From the NCBI GenBank assembly GCA_015680685.1, contig MNCI01016353.1, positions 107,062 to 171,061 of the forward strand: a stretch of DNA of 64,000 bases, in the 5' to 3' direction. The notes under the pieces were generated by a model. It ran no database searches. It saw only the letters and a program-made list of their open reading frames with translations, and was not told the origin of the DNA. Positions 11,181 to 22,683 of the stretch are shown in pieces; positions within the stretch are counted from its first letter, which is position 1, and each line of letters starts with the position of its first letter. This DNA is from Gnetum montanum. Lineage: Eukaryota > Streptophyta > Gnetopsida > Gnetales > Gnetaceae. Both the position numbers and the translations under genes were made by a program.

Positions 11181-12639
11181 ATACTAAACCATATAGCATA
11201 TAATAACAAGCATCCATGAACATAAAGAACTACACAAAGCATGGTAAAAAAAAAAAACTAACTCTTGTTATAGAAAATATGAGGTGTGATAATTGTTTTG
11301 ATGAAACTAATGACAATGTTATTTTAGTTGTTTCAATGAAACTAATGAAAGAATTGCTTCATTCATCAAGGTTTTCTACTTCTTCATTATACATAAAAGG
11401 GTAAGGACCTCCTACTTGCAAAAATGTATAGTAGCCCTAATACCACTTTGAAGCATAGTTTTCTTTGCCCATTCTTTTCATAAAATAAAGTTATCAAGAG
11501 TATTTGGGGCCAAAACTATGTATATTCATCCATTAAATTCCATTTTTTAATTTGTACATTGAGAATGCTCTTGGACTTTCATGCTCATTTTCATCATTTT
11601 AAATAATTTTTTTAACAAAAAATACATATGAAAATAATTATAAAGTTTGTGATAAACTTATAAAATATTTATTTTGTTAAGTCACAACTCTTGAACCTTA
11701 CTTTCCTAACAGGCATTCCAAACCTAGTCCACCTTGTTAGCTATATTTGTTAAGCCCTTCTTGGAACTAACTTGAATCTACTCTAGGACTTCAATGGTGT
11801 CAAAAGGCTTAACTTTACTTTCAACATTCTTTGTTTACTTCCTTTATTATGGGTTGCAATATGCTCCTGTGCATTCTATCTTTTCCACCACTAACTTCCT
11901 ACACTATGTGTAGTAGCACCTTAATTTGGGGCAAAGATTTCTTATATACCTAGTCTATCATGTACATGCTCACATATTCACAAGTCTCCTACCTTAGGCA
12001 CTCCACATGTAACATCCATAGGGTGTTTAGAACTTTATTTCTAATCCTTAAGATGGTCTTGAAGTTTGAACTTAGCTTAGTATGCTGGAAGAGGGTTTTA
12101 AACCTTTGATTTATCTATGACATGTATTATTTTGAAATGAAAAAAATGAAGTTTTATCACATCCAAAGACCCAGAGGATCTATTAAATAAATATTACATT
12201 TTGATGAAAAATAAAGATAGACTCTACAACTTGATCAAGCACGAATGAGAGCATCAAAAACAAATCATACAAGCTTTTTGTTGTAACATTATAATGTTAT
12301 CTTAAATGAATAACATTTTTTTATTATTTTAGCATTTTATCTCATTGGCACAAGACTTAACATTTGGTGTAATTAGCATGATCCTTTAACTTTTTTAATG
12401 TCTCACTACTTTGTAATGATTCATAACATGAAACTTTGCATTTTAACTTTTGTAATTTAAATAGAATTAATTTTGTATTTTATTTGGATTATCATTATCT
12501 TTAATGAAAAAAGACTTCAATGTATAGAAAAACCTCCCATTCCGAAGTTATAATTCCTACTATCCATTAGTTGCAAGGATCATAGGAAATTAGTAGTTTT
12601 AAATTTGAAGTTAATTGAATGTTATTTGTAGCTGTTGGA
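11181..12639. other. No gene seen
   Basis: AT-rich spacer with only short chance ORFs. It has no recognisable transposon motif, LTR end or RNA gene. Confidence 0.5.
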
Positions 12640-12775
12640 AGCCTAAAAAAATTTGAATATAGATGCACCCCAAGATATATAATTCAACTAGAATTATATA
12701 ACTAAGCATTGCCCATCAGAATTGAACCCATAACTTGGAGCTTTCAAATCAAGAGTCTTACCACTAGGCTAACAC
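12640..12775 (-). mobile_element. tRNA-derived SINE-like sequence
   Basis: On the minus strand, from about 12775 leftward, there is TTAGCCTAGTGGTAAGACTC (an A-box-like segment) and, about 35 bases later, GGGTTCAATTC (B-box-like). This is the spacing of an internal RNA polymerase III promoter in tRNA-derived plant SINEs. It is followed by an AT-rich body. No cloverleaf with good acceptor pairing could be made, so a working tRNA gene is unlikely. The boundaries are approximate. Confidence 0.5.
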
Positions 12776-12829
12776 TTCATTGGTAATTAGAGATCATTTG
12801 CTATTTTTGAGGTATTGGAGCATATAATA

Positions 12830-13260
12830 ATAGATGGATGTGACTTACAACTAGTTACAATATACAACTATGAGCTAGTGTGACTCATAACTAGCTATAA
12901 TAAGTTTAAAATTCTTCTTCTTCTTCTTCTTCTTCTTCTTCTTTTTTGTTGCAATTTCCCATGTTAGATTTGAAACTATGATGTCCATGTGACTCACAAG
13001 AGGTCACAACATGGCCAAGAAGATGTGGGTTGTAGCCACTCGCACTAATAGGCTAGTGCACTCTAGAATTTTAACTTATGGGTGTATTATGAGGTGTTAT
13101 GACTCACAATGTCCTCACATTAATACTAGCTTTCTTTCAAGCTTTGGTTGAAGCTAGCTATAAATAGGTATGACCCATAGCAAGTCACAATGAAAAAGTA
13201 GTCATAAGTGGGTCTGACCCGCAGCTAGTCATAGTAGGCTATGTAGGACATTTTAACAAG
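12830..13260 (+). repeat. Array of GTGACTCAC-type dyad words with a TATA box
   Basis: At least eight loose copies of words such as GTGACTCACAACTAG, GTGACTCACAAG, TATGACTCACAATG and GACCCATAGCAAGTCAC, on both sides of TATAAATAGG at 13159-13168. The layout (dyad words clustered around TATAAATA) resembles the U3 arrays of the LTR family in this window, but the word is different. It may be the U3 of an unrelated or old LTR; I could not find LTR ends. Confidence 0.4.
12912..12943 (+). repeat. (TTC)n microsatellite
   Basis: About ten uninterrupted TTC units followed by a T run. Confidence 0.95.
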
Positions 13261-14447
13261 GGATTTAACATGTGAATTGAATGGGAATTAAAGCACAATG
13301 GTATAAAAAATGAAAATTCAATGTTATTGAGGTTTTTTGGGCATTTTTGAAATTCTCTCTTAGCTAAGAAAGAGCTTTTAGGGCAATTGTGTGAGTCTCT
13401 TAGGTAATTAGATTACCTCTTAGGAAATTGTATCTTTATCTTACTAAGTCAAGGTGCAAATTATGGGGCTTGTAAAGCCTCATACTCTACAAGTATCATT
13501 TAGTATGGCTAGAATTAATCATGAAGAGGCCTACTACTTTCGAGATCTTGCATGCTTGTGTCTTATGTATTCATAGTCATCTATTTTCATGTGTTTTTCT
13601 TTCATGCATGCTTAATAGAGAGGTCTTTAGGGATGCCTTCCCTTTTATAGGTAATGAGTTTGGATTTGGTGATAAATTAGGAGATGAATATGTGTGCTTT
13701 TAGGTTCAATGTTCAAGAATCTTCCATTAAATCTCCAAGACCTAAGCACTTTATTAACAATTTACATTAGCATGAGACTTTATTATTGGTTGATTTGGCA
13801 TGAGACCTTACTATGTGATTTTTGTTTAGTAAGCCTCACCTCATGTATTTGTAATTAGCATGAGATCTTATAGTTTAATTCTTGCATTGCTTATATTTTC
13901 TATTTTATTTTTAATAACTACACTAACTTTGTTATCTTTGGACAAGGACAAGATAACTAGATGTGGGCCCGCTGAAGATAATATTTATCTTTATCTTTGG
14001 ATCTGACATGTGTGGTGCATGTTGGTTATAAGAATTAGGTGGAAATCTACTGGAGCCCATCCAAGGATATTTGCAAGTTGTTCTTTATTAGTAGGTCATG
14101 GATTTTTCTTCCTTACATCATTTTTCATTCGTGATATCTCTCTTCTTATACATGGAATCTTGGTAGGGTTATTTGTCAACAAGGAATATCTTGTTGATTT
14201 GGAAGGTAATAAATCTATTTTTTTTTTGTAATTTCGTTGATGGATTTAATATTTATATGAGTTCTTACTATTTTTTTTTAATCTTATAATTTCTAGGATC
14301 ACCTTAGCCATCAAATCTAGAAAGATTACATTTAAATCTAAGTTGTGATGTTGAGTTGTGTTGGTAGAAAATGCAAGCAATCTTACCTCAACAACGATGG
14401 TGTAGTCTCAATATGATATGGGATACATATGAGGCTAATTTAGAAAT
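13261..14447. other. No gene seen
   Basis: Contains direct repeats around GCATGAGA(C/T)CTTA (near 13770, 13800 and 13860) and short chance ORFs. No family could be recognised. Confidence 0.4.
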
Positions 14448-15351
14448 TGATGAGTAGTGATGCAGTTTATACGTCCAACCATACAAATCATGAGCATTAC
14501 ACATGACCTAATTATATTTCATAGACTTTACTAGTAATATTTCTAGATAGTTAAGTATTGATTACATGTCACTATCTTACCAACTGAACTTATGTTAGTC
14601 TTTAGTTTTTATGGTTAAGTGTGGTTGAGCCCTATTATATTTAATGTTGTAAGTGCGTTAAAAATAATATTAAAATATAGAAATTTATCTATTTCATATA
14701 AAATATTATAATAAGAAGTAAATTCAAAACTAGTCTAGGCAATGAGCATCCATTTCCAATTTGATATACACATCCTAAACTAATGTAATTATCATTGGGT
14801 TACCAAGTGTTCACTGTTAGGTTTACCAAGTGATAAACTTTTAGGATTACCAAATGATAATGTGTTTATGCTTAGAATTGGTTATACTCATTTTTCGTGT
14901 TTAATGTATGTTCCAAAAATAACATATTAGCTAAGAGCATCCAAAAGTGAATATTAATTTATATGCATAAGAAAAATGAAGAGAATATAAAGTTAAATTT
15001 AGTCGAAGATAGAGTGTTTCAATGGAGGAAAGCAATCTCAATATTTATTTTTCATGTAAAGTATATAGGTAGAATTCACTTGATTAAACATTTAATACAT
15101 TTGACTTGAACCACACTGTGTGCACTCGTTGATTGTTTACTAAGACTACAAAAATAAACTAATAGAACTTCACTATAATTAATGCAATTCATGCCATATA
15201 TGTGGTAGGTGAGTTTATATTAATAGGCATTTATGATCACTACGTCAATGTAGCTATGTTGACACATCACTAGCTACATCAACGTAGATGCATTAATGAA
15301 CTCAATCAAAAGATTATTTATAATGCCCTCATGATTGACTGAAACTCATTA
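14448..15351 (-). repeat. LTR of old element D (minus orientation)
   Basis: Begins TGATGAGTAGTGATG on the plus strand, as the minus-oriented LTRs of this family do. It shares with them the ordered blocks AACCATACAAATCATGAGCAT, GATGAGCATCC-like text, ACCAAGTGTTCACT and ACTTGAACCACACTG. Its U3 side (about 15238-15295) holds dyad words of another kind: TACGTCAATGTAGC, TGTTGACACATCAC, CTACATCAACGTAG. The right end is uncertain (somewhere from 15290 to 15351). It is the 3' LTR of D because the D ORF2 lies directly to its right. Confidence 0.6.
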
Positions 15352-15539
15352 AGTTAAATAAAATTAGGGTTAATTTTATTTATAAAATTTTTGGAGTGAA
15401 TCTAACTAACTAAGACTTTAGTATTACATTGCAAATATTATTTGAGTAACTTTAATACATGACAAGATGAAAAAAATATTTAGCACTCTAACTTTACAAA
15501 ATTACAAGGTCATAAATTGACCAAGATAGATGCCTAAAA

Positions 15540-18500
15540 TTATCCCTAACAATGGAGACTCCTCTTGCCTTGGTGGTTTTGGCAACTGGTATGCTATTGT
15601 TGGTTCTGCATTCTTTATGCAAAAGGCTTCTATTAAGGTCCTCATCTTCTTTTCTTTCATCTTGGGATCATGAATAGTTTAGGCTAGATTGCCTCAAGTG
15701 TACATTATCAGTACTTTTCAAGAATAAGATAGAGTTTGAAACATTTATCATGCATTGATAAACTAGGTTTCAAAATGTGTGTATTTAACATTGAACATCC
15801 TTACCTTGGCCTTCAGGTCCTAGTAGTTAGTCATCCTCTTGGATAGATTCTCCACAACATCTCTCTGATATATAAACATTACCTTGAAGACCTCTGGCTT
15901 TACATTGGCAATGTGTAGTTTTTGAAGTGCCTCATTGTGAAGCTGGTGCTCGTTCTCATAGAGTGAAATTGAAGTAGTCACTTGTTTCTCTAACTCATTT
16001 TACAGTCTACTTTTAGTTAGCATTGAAAGATTTGTGTATCATAGATTATCAAGCTTCACATATTTGATCATGTCTTCAGTTTGTAACTCCTTTTTCTTAA
16101 TCTCCATCTAATTAATAACATTAATTCCATCAAAGTTGAACTATCATTTAGCATCTAGAAGCTACTAGAGGGTTTATGTTGAGCTAGGCATTTGCTTTTA
16201 AATTTATTTTTCATTTCTCTTCTTCTAGATGCCCACCTAATCTCTATAATGGTTATTAATTCTTTTATATTTAGTGACCTCATTCTACCATGCTACAAAT
16301 TTGATAGCTCATTTTTCCTAATAGTCCTTACCTTCTTCATCAAAATACTTTTGTTCTCTAATACCAACCTGCAAACATCTACATTGCTATGTACTAACTA
16401 CTCTTTGAGATGCTTAATATGGTCTTCCAATTGATTCTTTTTTTATTTAATGTTCTATAATCTTCAATTGGTGGTAGCAAGGTTGTCATTCTCCTCGGCT
16501 AAAATGATGATATTTTTCTACAGTGCACAGGCCTTGGCACCAACCTAAGATCCATCTTGCATTTTCTTCTCTTTTCCTATCTCCACCTAATGTTGCTTAA
16601 CCCTCAACTAAGTAATTACACCATCCTAATATTGGCTAAGTTGATGGATTGTAGGGTTTACCAGTCCTTCATTTTGTAATTTCTAGTTTAATAACCTCAC
16701 TTGCTAGAGCTAAGCCTCAAAAGTGACTAACTTCTCTTTAGTAGTGATGAATGAAATTTTTGGAAATATAAAAGATGTTTATCATCATTGGCCTAGCCCT
16801 TGCTAGTTTGTCTAGTACTTACTTATGCTACCCCTCATCTATGGTTCCTTCCCACACTACTTCAATCCATGTAAATAGTTGGATGTCTAGTATTATATTA
16901 AGGTTTAGGACTAGTGTTGCAAGGATCTTCAAGGCCTCAAAAACTCTATCTGCCACCACCTCTAAAGACATCTCCTATCATTTTTCTTGCATAATAACCA
17001 TTGTTGCCACATCTTCTTATTCTAATATGACTAGGAATATTGTACCTAGCTAAATATTTCAAGATACTCCTTGGGTAAAGTGATACCGACATCTCCTACA
17101 TGATTGATAAAAGTGGAGGCATTGATCCTAATGGACCTAAATAGGTCAGTGAAGTCTTCTCATTACCATCTAATGTTCCTTGATATCTCCTTTAAGTGGT
17201 TCATAGTGAGATGATAATCCCTAGTTTTCTCATAGGTGCTTGCTGGCCTATGCTTAGTGCACTTGAACTTGCATCAACACCTTTGATTTCAATTGCTTAA
17301 ATGGTGGTAGCTGAATCAAAACTTAATATAGCTACTACTCCAGTGTTTGGTGGTAGTGGCTATTCTTCTTGAAGTAGAAGATCTAGCTTTACTTTCATCA
17401 TTTCATTCTAGAAAGCCGCACGTGCACTTCTAAGTGTATCGTTGATATACTTGGCAATTCCTTCTCTTTGGAAAATTTGTCTAATTAAGCATGGAAAGGA
17501 AAGTGTCTTCCTATCTCGCTCATTTTCTTTTAACCTTTTTTTGATCTCTAGAAAGATTAGTCAAGATAGGTTGATAAGAAACTTCTCACTTAACGCGATA
17601 CATGTCCTAGTAGAAAAGATTATGATTTTGTTAGGTTGTATTATTAGTTTGAAATGGTACATGCTAATTTTAAAGTAGAACCTCTTTACTTGAGTTAAGA
17701 AACCAAATTCCTTTTTGTCCATGTTATATGATTATTGCACTCACTCCTTCTTTACTTCAACATCTAATTTAATGGATTTTTGTTTTAGCATGTACTTTAG
17801 ACACTCATATTCAACTCAAATTTCTTGTTCACATGTGAACTATAAATACAGCAAAAGAATGAGTTCAACCAACCAAATTTCAAGGTGATAGTAGATCATA
17901 TATACATATGGAGGTACTATAAAATCAAGTAACAATTTGAAGACAAAAGGCAAAAGTTAAAGACTAAGTCAAGAAAAATTAGCACTTTTGTAAAATAGGG
18001 ATCAAAGTCATGCAAATTAATTTATTTTTTTTCAAAAAAATTAATGGATAGAAATAATCAAAATTTATACTTAGAATCAAACCATGGGGTTACTACTACT
18101 CATGGCCATAAAATTCATTATAAAAATTCAATCATGAATCCACCACAACTCGTGGTTATCAACTAAAAAGTATGTTATTATTCCAAGACTCATGGTGAAG
18201 CATTATAACAAAATTAGATAGTTCTAAGTGATAATTTTCAAAGCTAAATTTTACTAATCAAATAATATTTAATTAAGCTACAACTCTCAAGTAGATAGAT
18301 CTTTTTAGAAGCTTTCCAATGAGTCTAAGAACATCTCAAAAATCCAAATAACAAGGGATATATGAGCTTTTAAAATTTACCTAAAATTTGAATTCTTCTC
18401 CACAACTTGTGGTTAGGTTATGATGAATAGACCACAACTCATGATTAGCTCATGGTAAAGCATCATGACCCATGGTCAATTCATAGTGAAACATCATGAC

Positions 18501-19084
18501 TTACAGTAAGCTTGTGGTAAAAGACTATACATCATGGTAAATCAAATTTTGATTAGTTTTATTAGATTTTAACTAAATTTTACAACTTTCCATCTAGGAA
18601 TTCATCCTCAAAAATCCCAATAGTGGATACCTTAGTAATATGTATATCCGCATGCTAGGATTTTCTAAGCCCTATGTGATGGCTTCTATGGAGTAGGAAA
18701 TGGTGATGTGCTTAATTTTGATAGTGGCATCATTTTGGTGATTATTGTAGAAAACATAAGTCTCATCCAGCTATCACTTCCCATTGGTTGAGATGATAAA
18801 GCATAAGGAAGAGGCCTACAATTTCTCACAAACCTCCTAAGGAGCAAACTCCATGAAAGATCCAGACCCTTCTCTCTAACCCCTGGATGACACATTTGTG
18901 AGGTGACCTCTAATTTTTTCTATGACTAAGAAACCTCTTCTTATATAGCTTATCTAGTTTGAATGATGGGAATTTATCTAATAAACTAGAACCTAGGCTT
19001 TTCTCTTGTGGGTCCCATTACATTGAATTCTTCTTATTATTATGGTTCTAGCCACATCTTCATCCTCATCTACTTCTTGATCTC
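15540..19084 (-). pseudogene. ORF2 of element D (decayed)
   Basis: Minus-strand relic homologous to ORF2 of B. Reading leftward from about 18950: FMEFAP, an ITISYSIEAIT block (18.65-18.9 kb) and then, after an insertion of about 0.8 kb, RFYFKI..YHF and TLSFPCLIRQIF (17.43-17.70 kb). These align with YFKIGTYHLFP and LALPFPCLIRK in B. From 17.0 to 15.6 kb it is a coiled-coil-like region (ENEHQLHNEALQKLHI, RDVVENLSKRMTNY). Stops are scattered throughout. Its 5' leader lies at 26197-26717, separated by the insertion of element C. Confidence 0.6.
18060..18545. repeat. CATGG dyad-word array inside D ORF2
   Basis: Repeated imperfect words such as CCACAACTCATGATTAGC, CATCATGACCCATGG, CATCATGACTTACAG and GACTCATGGTGAAGCAT over about 480 bases. 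It lies inside a stretch of about 0.8 kb (17.8-18.6 kb) that has no counterpart in B and splits the D ORF2 homology, so it is probably part of a separate insertion. A TATAAATA occurs at its left side near 17850. No family identified. Confidence 0.4.
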
Positions 19085-19089
19085 TTCAC

Positions 19090-19850
19090 TAATGAGCAAG
19101 AGGTACCCCTTACACCCATTCATACAAATCACAAGTGTTCATGCATGATTCAGTTGAATTCTGTGGATGGGACTAGTTGTAGCATCTAGATCGTTATGTC
19201 TTGATCATAGTTCAATGTCTTCCCACTTGGACTAGTGGTAGCTTTGTCACATATGGTTTAGTCCAAAGTGAGACATATGATAATTGATGTTATAGCTACC
19301 TTATGTTACTAATAATGATAATAGAAAATTATTTATTTATTCTAATTAACAATGGAAAGTAAAATCTGAACTAGCCTACATGTGATGAGTATCCATTCCT
19401 AACCTTCCATACATGCCTTGGACTTCAAGCAACGACCACTAGGATTACCAAGTGTACTGTTACTACACGTACCAAACGATAACAATGCTAGGTTACCAAG
19501 TAATTACACTTAAGCACTTGCAATTAGTCATACCATTCCGCTTAATGACAAAAACAATAAAGAGCTATAAATGATGAAATTAACTAAAGATAATAGTAAG
19601 CATTTAAGTAATTAACAATAATAAAGCTAAGTGTATGCTGCAATGATGAAAGTAATCTCAATCTTTATTACCAAGCCTGTAACATGTCCAAGTACATCAT
19701 ATTTGAATAAGGATGTCGTACAATCACCTAACATCACATTGCGGGCATGCACTAGAAATAAACTAATAGAATTTTTTTACTTTTTAACTATGTATCTATT
19801 CCCTTCTCTATGCCTATATCCCCAAAACCGTGCACTCGAGTGTTGTATTT
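19090..19850 (-). repeat. 3' LTR of C, U3 part missing
   Basis: Matches 25313 to about 26074 of the other LTR (for example CCATACAAATCACAAG and GGACTAGTTGTAGCATCTAG). It stops at GTGTTGTATTT just before the N. The other LTR continues through the TATA box (CCTATAAACA on the minus strand) and the GATATC-like array, so about 117 bases of U3 are absent. Confidence 0.85.
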
Positions 19851-19851
19851 N

Positions 19852-20660
19852 TTTCTCTTAAGTCATGATAATTTGTTAGTCTCTTGGCCAAGTCTAAAGC
19901 TACTTCTCTTTATCCATGGTAGTAAGCCTTACTTACTTCTAGTTCTGAGTTTGCTACTTGAAGTTTCTATAGAGCATCCTTTCTATCTGCAAGCTCCTTT
20001 TCATATAAAGCATAAGTGTTCCCTACTTGTTCTGCTAGTTCATTTCTAAGCTAACCTACTATTAACATGGCTAGATTATCATAACAAAGGTTACCTAACA
20101 CCATGTACTCCTTCAAATCCTCAATTTTTAGACCATTGTTTTTTGCTTTCGCTTGGTGGACCAAGGCATAACTATCCAAGATGGGTTGCCAATCAGGATT
20201 CTACACTAACATGGAATTGATGCAAGCTTTTTCCATCTAGATTTCTTTCTCATTAATTTGCTTGTACATGTTGATCTAGTCTTGAAAGTGCTCTTTCAAC
20301 TTTTCATGCTTTTTGGCCTCTTTCTGCCACGTGCTTATCTCAATTGCAAACTTCTAACATATGGCATGTACCTCCTCTAGTGAGAGGGTTCAATTCTCTC
20401 TAGCCAATCTACTTATGTCCTAGTTGACCCTCACTAGCTTCTCCCTCAACTGGTGGATGCTCTCCTCTAAGTGGTTCTATAGCCTCCGCATGGACCAATT
20501 ACCCTATAACGGGGGCCTCTTAATGAATGCTAAATGATTGGTCCTCCTATTGGTCATGCTCAGCTAGTGGGCCTTACTCTCTTGGTTGGCCTCTACCACC
20601 CCTCGAGGATTTTCTTGCACCCTACAAAGGTCCTTCTTATCCTTCTATTTTTGGAGCCAT
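19852..20660 (-). pseudogene. ORF2 of element C (shortened)
   Basis: Starts at an ATG at 20660 (MAPKIEG), preceded by ATTATAG exactly as in A and B. QSFSIH follows, then the sequence passes quickly into coiled-coil text (LEEVHAICQKFAIEISTWQ, EKELADRKDAL, ALDLAKRLTN) homologous to B from about 34470 on. The B region with YFKIGTYHLFP is missing, so C has an internal deletion that differs from that of A. Stops are present and the C-terminus is lost at the N at 19851. Confidence 0.7.
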
Positions 20661-22683
20661 CTATAATCAATCAAGGATTTTAGGTTACTAAGGTGTTTTT
20701 CACTTATCATCAATAGGTTTATACCTTATTCATGTCCTTAGTTTCATTAAGTTCTTAGTTCATGTGATTGTAGGGTTAGAAAAATTTCAAGAAAAATGCC
20801 CCAAAAAGTGTTAACTTCTTTTATAATCCTTCGCAATGGACTTCTTTTTCCTTATGTATGGCTTATAATGATAAATATGATTTCTTAGGGGTGTTAATTA
20901 AAATTTCTAGTGTGCATATAACTAATTGTTCATTAAAAATCTTAATTTTTTCAACATTCTTACCCTTAGAATACCTTCTAGGCAACAGCAAATTTTGAAA
21001 AATTGGCACAATTTTTCCACACAAGAACCCTCCTCCAACAAAATTGAACACTCCAAGATTAGATAGGTTTAAAAACCATAGAAATCAGAGTGGTATGAAG
21101 CTAGATATCACGTATGGAAGTTGGATGCATAGAGCTCTTGGTCGAAAGAGAAAAATGCAAAAACTCCCTTAGCTACAACTACTGATTATGATTTCTAAAG
21201 AATCACAAAGGCTTTATTTATAGTTTTTTTTGGACCCGATATCGAGTACCTAATATTTGGTAGCTGATATTGACTCCCCTTCGATATCGGGTAATCAATA
21301 TCAAAGGCCTCATATTTGCATTTCATGGGGACACTCAGTATAGAAAATGAAGCTTTGTGATTGGTTGCAAGGTTTCATGTAGAGTCCAAAGCTTTGGGAT
21401 AAGTGAGAATACATATTTGAGCACCGATAATGTTAGAAAATGGAATCATAGGAATTAAAAGCTTTGGAAGACTTAAGAAAAAGGCATTGAATCCATGATA
21501 TAGAACGGATAGGTTGTATGATAAGGGAAGGTTTTGAAATTGACATTTATGCACTTGGAAGGTTCAAGATGATGTAATTGTGTTAGAAAAGTACAAGTTA
21601 CAATAGTTATATAACCACACCTAAAAATGTCTGTAGGCACTGAAGGGGTTAAACACAACACATACCTATTTAGCAAAACATAAATGTTAGAATCACCAAT
21701 TTGAGAAAATAACTCTATGTTACACAAAATCACAAGTTATGATCATACGAACAGTGAGATGAGATGGATTTTAGAAAGGATTGTAGAAATTGGGACATGA
21801 GGTGCCTTACCATAGGCATAATGAATCCTTGTGTGTTATTAATGGTTAAAGTAATCACTACCTCTTCTTTCCAAGATAGTGACATTGCACTATTTTATCT
21901 TTTGGATTTACAACCATAAGACTACCACCGTTACAATGAGTATTATCACTTAGTGAATTGTACATGAAGGAGTTTATTCATGGTACCTTTTTTTTTTCTT
22001 TTTTTTTTTTGGGATTTCTGAGAAGCCACCAGTCTTTAGGCTAAATAACATGTATTTTCAGTGGAACCCTCAAAATTTGTTTTGTGCTTTCTTTTTATTT
22101 TATTTTTATTTGTGTCAACCTTAGCAAAGGACTACTTGCAGGCATGGGTAACATGTCTTTATAGTGACATGGTAAGGCATCACTTATTTTACTCTTACTT
22201 CCATTTTTTCTTAGATCTACAAGGATATAATTACAACCTTAGCAACATGATAGAATATATAGGAGTGGTCAAAGAGATTTCATAAGTTCCCTTCATGTCA
22301 CACCCTTCACATTCCCCCTTGGTTCTTCACTTTTCTATCCAGTCACAATGATTACAAGTTTATTCTTAGTTTGATGATGGAAAAATAAGCATTATGACCA
22401 TGGTAATAACTTGTTATTAATGGGATGGACGGATGGATGATGTGGCCTCACTATCCAAATACTCAGTTCCTCATGACTTTGATAACACAAAGAAAACCTC
22501 ACCACATTAGGCTACATTTTGTCATTTTATTCACAAAGATTGAGATTACTGACACAGAAAATATAAACAAAGTGTGGAAAAAATTGAAAAGAATGGGAAA
22601 AATTTATATTAAGAAATGAAAAAATGATAAAAAATTGTAAAACAAAAAGATGAAAAACACTTATTAATTATTGATTTTAGGAT
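20661..22683 (-). other. Conserved spacer of element C
   Basis: About 2 kb between gag and ORF2. It shares with B, in the same order: the purine/pyrimidine tract (T-rich on plus at about 21990-22012), TTTGTTTTGTGC-type text, a block near 21640 equivalent to GTTTTGTGGAATCAGTGC in B, the GATATC array plus TATAAATA (21215-21315), and the leader block GGAGTGTTCAATTTTGTTGG (minus strand, near 21045). No long ORF. Confidence 0.65.
21215..21315 (-). promoter_or_regulatory. Internal promoter-like module of C
   Basis: On the minus strand, GATATC-like words (GATATTGATTACCCGATATC and further copies, ending with CTCGATATCGGGTCC) are followed by TATAAATA at 21222-21215. The ORF2 ATG lies about 555 bases downstream. 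The arrangement copies the U3 of the LTR of this family. That it drives ORF2 is inference. Confidence 0.6.

Noticed and set aside
12700-12775. Functional tRNA gene on the minus strand
   Set aside because: A and B boxes are present, but I could not form an acceptor stem or a convincing anticodon arm.
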